Part shown: in pieces, positions 7,870-15,624 of the stretch
Layout: each line of letters begins with the position of its first letter
How positions within the stretch are numbered: position 1 is the stretch's first letter
From: Paracoccaceae bacterium
Lineage (GTDB): Bacteria; Pseudomonadota; Alphaproteobacteria; Rhodobacterales; Rhodobacteraceae
Direction of reading: 5' to 3'
Assembly: GCA_902525995.1 (NCBI GenBank)
Contig: CABZJG010000006.1
Span: forward strand, 1-25,578
Length of the DNA stretch: 25,578 bases
Made by a program: the position numbers and the translations under genes
Notes under the pieces: generated by a model
The model's database searches: none
What the model was told of the DNA's origin: nothing
Seen by the model: only the letters and a program-made list of their open reading frames with translations

Positions 7870-9071
7870 AGCGTGTCCCCCTTATGTGCCAAACGCCGGG
7901 GCAGTCGGCGGGCCTGCGGGTCAAGCGGATTAAAGATACTATATGGGTATCCGCTTGTGCTGGCCGCAGCGGCAATGGCCTCTTCTTTGCCATGGCGCTG
8001 CATGTAAAGCGCGTGCGGTTCATCTTGGTGCACATCTGTGAGAACCGCGAGCGGTGTGACGGTTTGTTTGGGTAAATCAAAGCGCAGCGATTTGATAAAC
8101 GACCGGCTGTTTGTGGTTAAAAGATCGAGCAGCTCTGCCTCTTCGGCCGTCTCAAAGGGTATCCAATTTGCGCTCACCAGCATGGCCCCCATGTCCTTCA
8201 GCTCAGGATATCCGGCGTTGCGCATCCCGAAGGTGGCGATGGTCAGCACTTTGGCACCTTGGATCATAGCGGCGAGATCGAGATATCGGGTTGCCCGTTT
8301 CTCAAAGCGCTTCAGAAAATCGAGATTGCCAAAGAAGGCCAATCCCGGAGCGTGTTTGAAGGTGAACTTAGCACCGCGCGGTGTCTCTTCGTGGCTTTTG
8401 TATTCGGCCACAAGCAGCCCGAGTTTTTGCGGCCCTGTGGAGGGCACAGCGATGTCCATCAGCCTTTTGCGGTTTTGTGCAAAAATGGCGTCTTTTTGCT
8501 CTGCGCTCCACGCCTGAGGAATAAACAGACGATCTGCCAGATCGGTGCCTTTGACCTGCATGCCCTCTGAGGCCTCTAAAAGACGTTGGCGGACTAATCC
8601 CCACCACCTTTTATTGTGAAACCCCGGGTGCCATTGAACAAGGCCGGCCTCCAGCCAAAGATATTCCAGCAGTGCGGTGAAGCTCATCTTTGTGGGCTTT
8701 GAAATAATATCGCGCGCCTCAGCGCCATCGCCCGGTGTGGGCGCGGCGCGCGGGCCGGTAACAGATAGCGAGAAATTCACCGCAAGGGTCTTGGATGTTT
8801 TGTCTTTACCTATGCGCACGGCGCGCTCAAGCTGGCCCATGCCGCTGAGAAAGGTGGGCGCTGTGTAGCTTTCGCAGCTCACGGCATGGCTCGGGCCGGT
8901 GTCCGGCATGCGTTTGAGAATGTAAGCCCCGCCCACATATGCGACATACATTTGCGGCGCGGGGTTTTTGCACAGGCATTCGGGCCGGGTTTTTGCCTTC
9001 CAGGCCTCCGCGAGAAGCGCCTGTCCGGCGTCACTCTCTGGCTCAAAGGTGGTCTGAGCAATCCTGTACAT
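7866..9071 (-). CDS. DUF1173-like protein of the transfer operon
   Basis: A 401-residue protein that fits, from memory, the DUF1173 family found on proteobacterial plasmids and transfer elements; its function is unknown. The N-terminal block has the family look: C32 and C34 (ECLC), a MYVAYVGGAYILKRM segment, then H62 and C66 (SHAVSC). These Cys/His residues could bind a metal. A Trp-rich central part (WHPGFHNKRWW) and an alpha/beta C-terminal half follow. No signal peptide is seen, so it should be cytosolic. AGGAG lies about ten bases upstream of the ATG, and the lipoprotein gene ends 18 bases before. Its place before traD suggests a role in DNA processing or substrate selection. The family call has not been verified by a search. 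Confidence 0.7.
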   Translation of the reverse strand: MYRIAQTTFEPESDAGQALLAEAWKAKTRPECLCKNPAPQMYVAYVGGAYILKRMPDTGPSHAVSCESYTAPTFLSGMGQLERAVRIGKDKTSKTLAVNFSLSVTGPRAAPTPGDGAEARDIISKPTKMSFTALLEYLWLEAGLVQWHPGFHNKRWWGLVRQRLLEASEGMQVKGTDLADRLFIPQAWSAEQKDAIFAQNRKRLMDIAVPSTGPQKLGLLVAEYKSHEETPRGAKFTFKHAPGLAFFGNLDFLKRFEKRATRYLDLAAMIQGAKVLTIATFGMRNAGYPELKDMGAMLVSANWIPFETAEEAELLDLLTTNSRSFIKSLRFDLPKQTVTPLAVLTDVHQDEPHALYMQRHGKEEAIAAAASTSGYPYSIFNPLDPQARRLPRRLAHKGDTL

Positions 9072-9089
9072 TTTTTGTTGTCTCCTGAC

Positions 9090-9581
9090 TTACGGGCAGC
9101 TTTTTTGCAATTTGGCGCGCTCAAGGGTGGTTGTGCGGGCGATGAGCGCATTGGCTTGGTTCCAGCTTTTCTCATCGGTTCCGCCGATAGAGGCGACATC
9201 GACAGCGGTGGTGGCGGCGGCGGTTGCATTTTTAATATTGTTGATTTCATCCACCGAGCCTGCGCCGGTCAGTGCATTGCCAGCCAATGCGCCAATACCG
9301 ATTTGCAATGCGCCATCGAGAAGCCCTGCTTTGCGCTGGCGTGCTTTTTCGGCTTTGTTCAGCTCTTCAATGCGGGCGTAGAATCTGGTTAAATCGGCAT
9401 CAAGTTCTTCGCAGGACTTTGCCAGATCCGCTTCGCTGACGGGCTGGTTTGCGCCGGCCAGAGACGACAGGCTTTGTGAGGCAAGCATAGCGCCATTGCC
9501 GCCGCCGCCGATACATCCTGACAGACCTGTTAGGAGCGTCATTGCAAGGGCAGCTGTGAGAGTGGGTTTTAAATATGTCAT
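9090..9581 (-). CDS. Putative lipoprotein of the transfer operon
   Basis: A 163-residue protein with a lipoprotein signal: hydrophobic segment and lipobox LSGC, the acylated cysteine at residue 23 followed by IGGGG. The mature part has a helical charged region (about 50-88, with ELNKAEKARQRK) and then a Gly/Ala-rich stretch (GIGALAGNALTGAG) like a glycine zipper that could insert in or lie on a membrane. Two more cysteines, one at the very end (KSCP), could pair. The start has AGGA upstream, and dsbA-like ends 11 bases before. I do not recognise the family. It lies a few genes after traG, where F has the exclusion lipoprotein TraT, but no sequence likeness to TraT is apparent to me. Confidence 0.7.
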   Translation of the reverse strand: MTYLKPTLTAALAMTLLTGLSGCIGGGGNGAMLASQSLSSLAGANQPVSEADLAKSCEELDADLTRFYARIEELNKAEKARQRKAGLLDGALQIGIGALAGNALTGAGSVDEINNIKNATAAATTAVDVASIGGTDEKSWNQANALIARTTTLERAKLQKSCP

Positions 9582-9592
9582 TGGTGTTTTTC

Positions 9593-10324
9593 CTATGATT
9601 GGGGTTGGTTTGGTGTGGTTGATGACGTGGCCAGAGCGCTTAGGGTTTGCGCATCTGACATGCCGCGTAAAATCTGGCTGCGCCCGACAAAGGCGGGCGT
9701 GCCGGAGATCTCAAGGCGGGCGGCCAGAGTGCGGTTTTGGGCGATCTGGTTTTGAATATCCGGCGCGCGCGCTGCACTGAGGATGATTTGGGCGGGCAGA
9801 TCAAGCTCTTCCAGCGCAATGCGGATGGTGCGCTCGCTAAGCGGCGCTGTGAGGTGCATGAGGGTTTCGTGAAACAGATCGATGTGATCGGTAAAAGAGC
9901 GCTCGATCACAAGGGCGGCAGCGCCCGCCAGTGTCGAGCCTTCGCCTAATATGGGAAACTGGATGGTTTTAACGATCAGATCGGGTTCGTTGTCTTTGAG
10001 GGTTTGCACATGTTCAAAGGCAGCTTTGCAATAGCCGCAGGCATAATCGATAAATTCCACCAAGACCGGTTGATGCGGCTCTATTGCGCCAAAAAGCGTG
10101 TCGTAATGCTGATCGATCAGCGCCGCATCTGCGGCGCTTTTTTCGGCCATTTCCTGCGCCTGAAGCTTTTCAAACACCGCGAGAAGAATTTCGGGGTGAT
10201 CGAGCAAGGTTTGGGCCACGTCTTGATCAAATTCGGACAGGGTATTTTGCGGCGCGTCGGCGCGCAGGGGCAGGGCGGCGAGCGCCGCCAGTGTTAAAAC
10301 CGCTACAGTTCTTTTAAAAGACAT
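9593..10324 (-). CDS. DsbA-family periplasmic thiol-disulfide oxidoreductase
   Basis: A 243-residue secreted thioredoxin-fold protein. A signal peptide (residues 1-23, ending ALPLRADA) is followed by a helical stretch (about 30-75), as in the BdbD/Com1-like branch of the DsbA family. The core strand then runs into the active site CGYC at 96-99. The cis-proline loop is SGTPAF at 207-212. It should form or rearrange disulfides in secreted proteins. Its likely clients are the cysteine-rich TraN parts, TraU, TraH and the lipoproteins of this region. It is the first gene after the break made by the plus-strand gene, so its upstream 55 bases may carry a promoter. AAAGG lies nine bases upstream of the ATG. 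Confidence 0.93.
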   Translation of the reverse strand: MSFKRTVAVLTLAALAALPLRADAPQNTLSEFDQDVAQTLLDHPEILLAVFEKLQAQEMAEKSAADAALIDQHYDTLFGAIEPHQPVLVEFIDYACGYCKAAFEHVQTLKDNEPDLIVKTIQFPILGEGSTLAGAAALVIERSFTDHIDLFHETLMHLTAPLSERTIRIALEELDLPAQIILSAARAPDIQNQIAQNRTLAARLEISGTPAFVGRSQILRGMSDAQTLSALATSSTTPNQPQS

Positions 10325-10379
10325 TTTGACTTACCTTTGCATTGATATTTTGGAACAAACCGTGTACGCTGTGTGGAGT
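10325..10379. promoter_or_regulatory. Divergent intergenic region, largest gap of the window
   Basis: These 55 bases separate the starts of the dsbA-like gene (minus) and the plus-strand membrane-protein gene. The stretch is AT-richer than its surroundings and contains the dsbA-like ribosome site. I see no convincing -35/-10 pair on either strand. It is called as a likely regulatory region only because two genes diverge from it and all other junctions are nearly gap-free. If the plus-strand gene starts further upstream, the gap is smaller. Confidence 0.4.
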
Positions 10380-10982
10380 ATGAGCAGAGATGATATGAAG
10401 ATGACGCACCACAGAATTGAGCCCGTTTTGACCCGCACGCCCGGTGGCTATCGCCCCGCGCGCACCAGCGTTGCGAATGGCGCTGGTCAACCTTATGAAG
10501 CGCGCGCCCATGAGGCGGTTGACCGTGCGGTTTTGCCTGGCAGCGCCATGCGCAAATCTACGCCCAAAGCGGCAACGCGTGGTTTCAAACAGCGCGCTTT
10601 TGAGCGCACCCCTTATGTTATTCCGCAAGAGGATGTGGAGGCCGCAGCGGCGCATATTGCCCAGGCACGTGATGAAAGCCATATCGGCCAAAGTGGCGAT
10701 GCGCCCAAGCGCAAAACCTATCTGTGCCGAGGCATCTTCGTGAGCTTCTTTGGCATTTTGGCCGTGGCTGCGCTTAGTGTTGGTGCTTTTGAAATTGCAG
10801 CAGTGTTCGCATTGCTCATGGCCTTCAGCACACGCATTGGCCCGGATATCCAAGCGTCCATATTTGAGAATAAAAATGGTTTTAACTATATGAGCCATGA
10901 CTATGATACAACAAGCTCTCAATTTACGAATCCTCGATATAGCCTGCTTCCTCAGAACATTTTTCACCATAGCCGCTACTAA
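10380..10982 (+). CDS. Putative inner-membrane protein transcribed against the tra operon
   Basis: The only plus-strand gene: 200 residues from the ATG at 10380. The start is uncertain; in-frame ATGs at 10395 and 10401 are alternatives, and the frame is open back to 10326. The first roughly 110 residues are polar, Arg/Ala-rich and probably cytosolic. A long hydrophobic block of about 35 residues (GIFVSFFGILAVAAL onward) looks like two closely spaced membrane helices, and the tail is polar. Codon use is typical coding (many GCG, CGC, GGC), and opposite frames look like shadows. Its stop lies 5 bases from the traG stop, facing it. No family is recognised. The place next to traG is where F carries the exclusion gene traS, also an inner-membrane protein, so an exclusion role is possible but unproven. 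Confidence 0.7.
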   Translation: MSRDDMKMTHHRIEPVLTRTPGGYRPARTSVANGAGQPYEARAHEAVDRAVLPGSAMRKSTPKAATRGFKQRAFERTPYVIPQEDVEAAAAHIAQARDESHIGQSGDAPKRKTYLCRGIFVSFFGILAVAALSVGAFEIAAVFALLMAFSTRIGPDIQASIFENKNGFNYMSHDYDTTSSQFTNPRYSLLPQNIFHHSRY

Positions 10983-10987
10983 CCCCC

Positions 10988-13900
10988 TCATGACGTTCCC
11001 CGCTGTTTTTGTCCGGTAAAGACGTGATTGCCGATGGTCGGTGCAAGATTGCTGTCGCGGGCGCTTGTCTCATCGGCAAACCAATCGGGGGGCGCGTTCC
11101 CGTCCATACCCTTTGGCGCATAGTAATGGGTCGCGCCGCTGGTGTTATCGATCATATGGCCTGACATGACTTGATCGACGCGGGCGCCAATTTCGCGATA
11201 CTGCTCTGAGTTTGGATTAAGGCTTTGGCCAATAGAATTGCCGCCGTTTTCCGGATTATTCCATGCAGAAAACTGATTTGGCTGCATCACCACATCCCCT
11301 GCCGCGGCGGGGTAGCGCGTATCTTCCATACGGTTGCGAATGACATTGGCTACGGCAATCTGTCCTTCGGGGCTTTCGCCGCCCGCTTCGGCGGCAATTG
11401 TGCGGATCACCGCATCGCGGTCCGCGTCCGAAAGTGTGTAAGGCCGCTCTACGGGAATGTTTGTGAGTAGCTCCTCAGCGGATTTATTGTGTGTATCCCC
11501 GAAACCAAATGTATCCATGATGGACGCGCCTGTGGCGGTCATTTGCCCCCAGAGCGCTCCGCTTGGTCCCCACTCTTGCCTTGCTTCAACTGCATTTTGC
11601 CTTTGCCTCACGTCGCCCTGCACAGCGCTTGCGCCATCGGAAATTTCATTCCCAAAGGCGTTTTTCTGATCAGCCACCTGAAGGGCGATCTCCTCGCGAA
11701 GCCTATTTAATTCATCTCTGTTGAAAACGTCCTCTCCCATGTTGTTTGTGTTATGGCCCGGCGGCTGGTTAAACGTGCCTTTTAATTTGAAGTCTTGCTG
11801 CAATTCGACTGGCAGCCCGAGGGTTTTCAAGACATGCGGCAGGGTTTCGGCAATGGCGGCTTGCGAGGCTCTAATCTCGTCCACGCGGCGGGGGCTTAGC
11901 AGTTGAGAAATCTCCTCGCTTGTTTTGCCCATATCACTGCGCCAGTACTCGGCAAGCGCATCGGTGATTTGTATGCCATAGGAGGCGCCCCGTTGTTCTA
12001 TGAGGCTTTGTGTGGCGCTGGCGCGCTCCAGCTCTGTTTGCGCCGTGCGCCATTCTTGTGCTTCGCGCGTGACATCCTCGAAAGTGAACCTGTTGCCATC
12101 ACCAGCAGTGATTGTATCGGACCAGCCTTCTTGGGTGCTGGCACTGTCCACCGCACTGACCAGAACCGATGTGCTGTCCTGAAGAGATTTTCTCTCTTCG
12201 GCGGTTAGATTGCTTAGGAATTGCTCGGCAGATTGGCCGTTCAAGCGTAAATTCGCATCACCGCCAAGAGAGGCAGAGAGTTCACCCGGGCCAAATTTAC
12301 CACCTGCTTTTGCTGCTGCGTTAAGCCCTAATCCCAATGACATGGCCGTTTCGCCTGTTACATTATTGCGCTCGGCCCAGTTTTGGACGTTACTCCAGCT
12401 TTCGCTGATTTCTTGCTGGCTGCGAAAGCTGGTGTCTGTGCTTTGGCCTTTTTGCGCAGAGGTGCTATCGGCCACTTGCGAGCCAATATCCTGATAATAG
12501 CTGGCCGCATTTGACACCCCAGAGGTAAAACTGCTCGCCTCGGAGCGCTCATTGGCCAGAGCGCGCTCTAGGTTTTGCTGACTCGATTGCATCATCGATT
12601 GGGTGATTTGGGGCGTAATAGCGGCATTTGAAACCGCCGTTCCTTTATCAATTGTGATAGATCCATCTGGATTGATAATTCGAAACGCACCGTTATCTAA
12701 TCGTTCTGTACTGACCGTATGATCGTTGTACCATGCAGAGTTCAGTTTATTGGCAGCGAGATTATTCATGGACGTATTGCCCAGACCAATGGTGCCTGTT
12801 GCCGCTTCGCGTCCCGTTTCCATTGCAGCGCCTTGAGAGACCGCAAGCGTCGATGTGGCCAGACCCGCCATACGCCCGGCGCCAAACATAATAACAGTGG
12901 ATAAAAAAGGTACTGACATCATCAGATACCCGGCAAGTGTTGCCACATCCCCCTCGACAGAGCGTACGCCGAGATGATTGGCGAAGGTTAAAATATACTC
13001 GTTTGTATTGGGGTCGCTAAAGCTGCCCATTTTTTCCTGATAAAGCCCATAGGAGCGTTTCAGGACCACCGCGTTGAGCAGTGCCGTGATCGGCCCCCAG
13101 CTTGCCAGCCACAAAAAGCCGGAAAAGTATCCCTTCACGATGGTCCAAGCCAGCGGCGTCATCATCATGAACACCGCGATTGGAAACATCGCATAATAGA
13201 TACACTCAAAGACGATTTTGAAGATTGGCACCCACGTGAGCGCCCCTGCCCCGACGGCCGAATAGCTGGCAGATGTTTGAGCCTCGGCGCGCGCGGCTTG
13301 ATAGGCGCTCATGGCAGCCGAATTGCCCGATTTGGCGAGCATGTGCTGAATAGAGGCATCGAGCCCGTTGATCAGTATGGCTTGCTGGATATGCGCTGTA
13401 GCAGAAGCCCCTGCCATATGGATTTGACGTTGAAAGGCCTCAATGGCGGCTTTATCGCGGTTTATCATATCGGTAATTGCCGCGCCCAGATTGGCGGTGA
13501 CCGGCTCGTTGAATTTCACGCGCTTGGCAATGGCCGTTGCAATCTCCTGACCCAGCTTTGCTTTAAGCGTCGGCCAGCCGGTCTTGCAGGCTGTGAGCTT
13601 ACGCGTCTCTACATCAAAATAGGCAAGCGAATTGGGCACATTGGCATCAATAAACGCCGTCATATTGCCGGTTCGGGTGAGCGCATCGGTTTCGAAATAG
13701 CCCAGATTATTGCCGGTGATCATGCAGCTTTCAAAAAAGTTGGTCAGGTTTTCCGACACTGTGCCCGTCACGGCGCTATAGCGCGTGCTTTTTGCAAGCA
13801 AGCTGGCGCCAAAAGAAATATCACCAGCTTTTTCATAGGCCAGATCGTCCGGCCCGCCCAGAAGATCTTCCATGCTTGCGGTCAAAGAGTAACTGGCTAC

Positions 13901-14230
13901 AGTGGTGACAGAGGCAATCCAAGCTAAAAAGAACGGAACATTGTCAATCGTGCGCACATGAAACGCTGTGGGTTGCGCCGGATCTGTCAGGATGACGCGG
14001 GCTTTGGGGCCAAAGACCAATCCGTTGATCAGCACCAGTAATACCAGGTACCGTAAAATGCCGTCTTGCTTGCCAAAAATTAAAACCTGAAAGCTGAAAT
14101 AAAGGAGCGATGCGGACAAAGCGACGGCAAGAACGTTTTGAAACGCTGCCGCAGATGTCAACACAGCGGCATAATTAAACACATCGTTCAGAAAATAGCT
14201 TCCGCCAATGGTGATGACCTCAAGTTCCAC
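10988..14230 (-). CDS. traG: TraG: mating-pair stabilisation protein fused to a SleB-type cell-wall hydrolase
   Basis: A 1080-residue inner-membrane protein needed for pilus assembly and mating-pair stabilisation. The N-terminal half has membrane segments near residues 31-53, 59-75, 99-116 and 332-390, then about 430-455, typical of TraG_N. Residues 470-930 are a long polar, Ser/Gln/Asn-rich periplasmic part. Residues about 936-1072 match the Hydrolase_2 (SleB/CwlJ) pattern: RTIAAEAGGESPEGQIAVANVI..., then QPNQFSAW, a GATHYYAP motif and IGNHVF. E948 is the likely catalytic Glu. F TraG (938 residues) lacks such a domain as far as I know. The start is GTG with AAGGAG seven bases upstream, two bases after traH. 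The stop faces the plus-strand gene. Confidence 0.95.
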   Translation of the reverse strand: MELEVITIGGSYFLNDVFNYAAVLTSAAAFQNVLAVALSASLLYFSFQVLIFGKQDGILRYLVLLVLINGLVFGPKARVILTDPAQPTAFHVRTIDNVPFFLAWIASVTTVASYSLTASMEDLLGGPDDLAYEKAGDISFGASLLAKSTRYSAVTGTVSENLTNFFESCMITGNNLGYFETDALTRTGNMTAFIDANVPNSLAYFDVETRKLTACKTGWPTLKAKLGQEIATAIAKRVKFNEPVTANLGAAITDMINRDKAAIEAFQRQIHMAGASATAHIQQAILINGLDASIQHMLAKSGNSAAMSAYQAARAEAQTSASYSAVGAGALTWVPIFKIVFECIYYAMFPIAVFMMMTPLAWTIVKGYFSGFLWLASWGPITALLNAVVLKRSYGLYQEKMGSFSDPNTNEYILTFANHLGVRSVEGDVATLAGYLMMSVPFLSTVIMFGAGRMAGLATSTLAVSQGAAMETGREAATGTIGLGNTSMNNLAANKLNSAWYNDHTVSTERLDNGAFRIINPDGSITIDKGTAVSNAAITPQITQSMMQSSQQNLERALANERSEASSFTSGVSNAASYYQDIGSQVADSTSAQKGQSTDTSFRSQQEISESWSNVQNWAERNNVTGETAMSLGLGLNAAAKAGGKFGPGELSASLGGDANLRLNGQSAEQFLSNLTAEERKSLQDSTSVLVSAVDSASTQEGWSDTITAGDGNRFTFEDVTREAQEWRTAQTELERASATQSLIEQRGASYGIQITDALAEYWRSDMGKTSEEISQLLSPRRVDEIRASQAAIAETLPHVLKTLGLPVELQQDFKLKGTFNQPPGHNTNNMGEDVFNRDELNRLREEIALQVADQKNAFGNEISDGASAVQGDVRQRQNAVEARQEWGPSGALWGQMTATGASIMDTFGFGDTHNKSAEELLTNIPVERPYTLSDADRDAVIRTIAAEAGGESPEGQIAVANVIRNRMEDTRYPAAAGDVVMQPNQFSAWNNPENGGNSIGQSLNPNSEQYREIGARVDQVMSGHMIDNTSGATHYYAPKGMDGNAPPDWFADETSARDSNLAPTIGNHVFTGQKQRGTS
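11015..11425 (-). other. SleB/CwlJ-type (Hydrolase_2) domain of TraG
   Basis: Residues about 936-1072 of TraG. Domain landmarks in order are the AAEAGGE motif with the candidate catalytic Glu (E948), VANVIRNRM, the QPNQFSAW segment, SGATHYYAP, PPDW and the closing TIGNHVF. These are the landmarks of SleB/CwlJ-like peptidoglycan hydrolases as I know them. The domain would face the periplasm and could open the wall for the channel or pilus. Confidence 0.85.
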
Positions 14231-14232
14231 CC

Positions 14233-15624
14233 CTAATCTCCTTCAGATCCAAAGTTTGCGGAAAACCGCTGCTGCCCATGGGCTGCGAGCGTTTGCTCAG
14301 CAGCGGCCACGCGCTCGACATTTAAAACCGCTTGCTTGTAGCGCTCAAAATATTCTTCGCGCAGGCTTGTCACCACCGCTCTGCTTTCGCCCAGCCGGGC
14401 GGCGAACCCTTCTGCTTCCCCGCCGCTCACCACAACAGCGCTCGAGCCTTTGCGCACCTCGACAAGAGCCTCTTCGATATATTTGTACGTCAGATCAACG
14501 GCGACCATTTCGGCAATGGAGTTCATATCGTCCGCAGAGAATTGGTATTTGTAGCCCTTGGCCACCACCAGATGGCGATGGACGGGCAAAGAGGTTAGAT
14601 TGATCAGGTCAACCACATCGGCCGGCAGGCTTGTGTCTGCGTCAATAGCATTGGAGAGCGCTTCCAGCCGATCCAGCGTCACTGCGTAAAGCCCCGCTTC
14701 GGGCGGTATCGTCCAAGTTGTTGTTGCCGGATTGAGGCACTTTGTTGTCTCATCGCAGCGGTAGACGCTATACTCGCCCCCCTCGATCATGGCCTTGGCG
14801 GTGGCCGGTGTTAGGGCGAGCGGCTCCAAAGTGCGGCGATCCGGGCCTTGAGTGTCATCTGCGCCCGCTTGCACAATGATCGTTCCGGCAAGGCTCATGA
14901 AGAGCTCTGCAATCTCGCGGTTGGCGGCTAAAAATGTGTTTTTCTGAATGGCGCGCCAGGCATAGTTAATATCCACCGGTATTTGCTCAGCCAGCGGGCC
15001 GGATGCGTTTGTCAATGTCTCGGTTGTTGAGCCGCCACCGCAGTCTAGCCGCCCTGCGATCCGGTCTGACCAATCCCCCTGAATATCTCCGATTGTTCGG
15101 CACAAGTGCTGGGAGGAATAATCCATCCGCGACAGACCATCGGCTAAAAGCATCTGGCCGGCCTCACAGCTGCTGATATTCATTTGGTTGACGCGCTGCG
15201 AAAGATCGCGCAGCCCGTCCATGATTTCTTTGGTGGCCGGACTTAAGCTTTCAAGGGCCAGCTCAAAGGCAAAGGACATCGCATTTTGCATGATCGCCCG
15301 GCTCATGGCGACGATATTTTCCGAATTAATAAAGGAAAATGCGCCGGCAAAAATATCAATGCCGCCGCAGCCTGCGCGTACGGAGGGCAGCTGCACCGAG
15401 GCCACGCCTGAAGAGCGGTTTTGCGTGCGCAAATAGAGCGATCCCATCGTGGCATATCCGGCCCGCTGGCCCTCAAAAGCGGTGGGTTTGGACAGGTTTG
15501 TACCCCCGCCCGTGCGGTCCCAGAAGTCTTCAAGATCACCGGCCACATCGGCCTGTGCTGCCGCGCTCCCAAAAAGCGCCATCACAGCTGCGAGAATAAA
15601 ACCTTTACGGCTTGCGTGTTTCAA
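14233..15624 (-). CDS. traH: TraH: F-type pilus assembly protein
   Basis: A 463-residue periplasmic/outer-membrane-associated protein of F-type pilus assembly (F TraH is 458). A signal peptide (residues 1-25, ending AAAQA) is followed by the signature GCGGIDIFAGAFSFIN at 85-100, then helical regions, a second conserved cysteine block (ISSCEAGQ) and a C-terminal coiled coil. The start is TTG, with GGAG exactly eight bases upstream and TTGA overlapping the traF stop. In F, TraH acts with TraF, TraU, TraW, TrbI and TrbB in pilus extension, and all of these are present here. Confidence 0.96.
   Translation of the reverse strand: MKHASRKGFILAAVMALFGSAAAQADVAGDLEDFWDRTGGGTNLSKPTAFEGQRAGYATMGSLYLRTQNRSSGVASVQLPSVRAGCGGIDIFAGAFSFINSENIVAMSRAIMQNAMSFAFELALESLSPATKEIMDGLRDLSQRVNQMNISSCEAGQMLLADGLSRMDYSSQHLCRTIGDIQGDWSDRIAGRLDCGGGSTTETLTNASGPLAEQIPVDINYAWRAIQKNTFLAANREIAELFMSLAGTIIVQAGADDTQGPDRRTLEPLALTPATAKAMIEGGEYSVYRCDETTKCLNPATTTWTIPPEAGLYAVTLDRLEALSNAIDADTSLPADVVDLINLTSLPVHRHLVVAKGYKYQFSADDMNSIAEMVAVDLTYKYIEEALVEVRKGSSAVVVSGGEAEGFAARLGESRAVVTSLREEYFERYKQAVLNVERVAAAEQTLAAHGQQRFSANFGSEGD

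Noticed and set aside
10325..10379. A sigma-70 promoter with TTGACT at 10326-10331 on the plus strand
   Set aside because: No acceptable -10 hexamer at 15 to 19 bases follows, so a promoter is not claimed as such.
10314..10991. A 225-codon minus-strand frame opposite the plus-strand membrane gene
   Set aside because: Its translation is an Arg/His/Cys-rich mix without domain structure, it overlaps both traG and dsbA-like ends, and the opposite frame has normal coding bias and clear membrane helices.
13277..13927. A 216-codon plus-strand frame inside traG
   Set aside because: It is antisense to the conserved N-terminal half of traG and has no recognisable features of its own.
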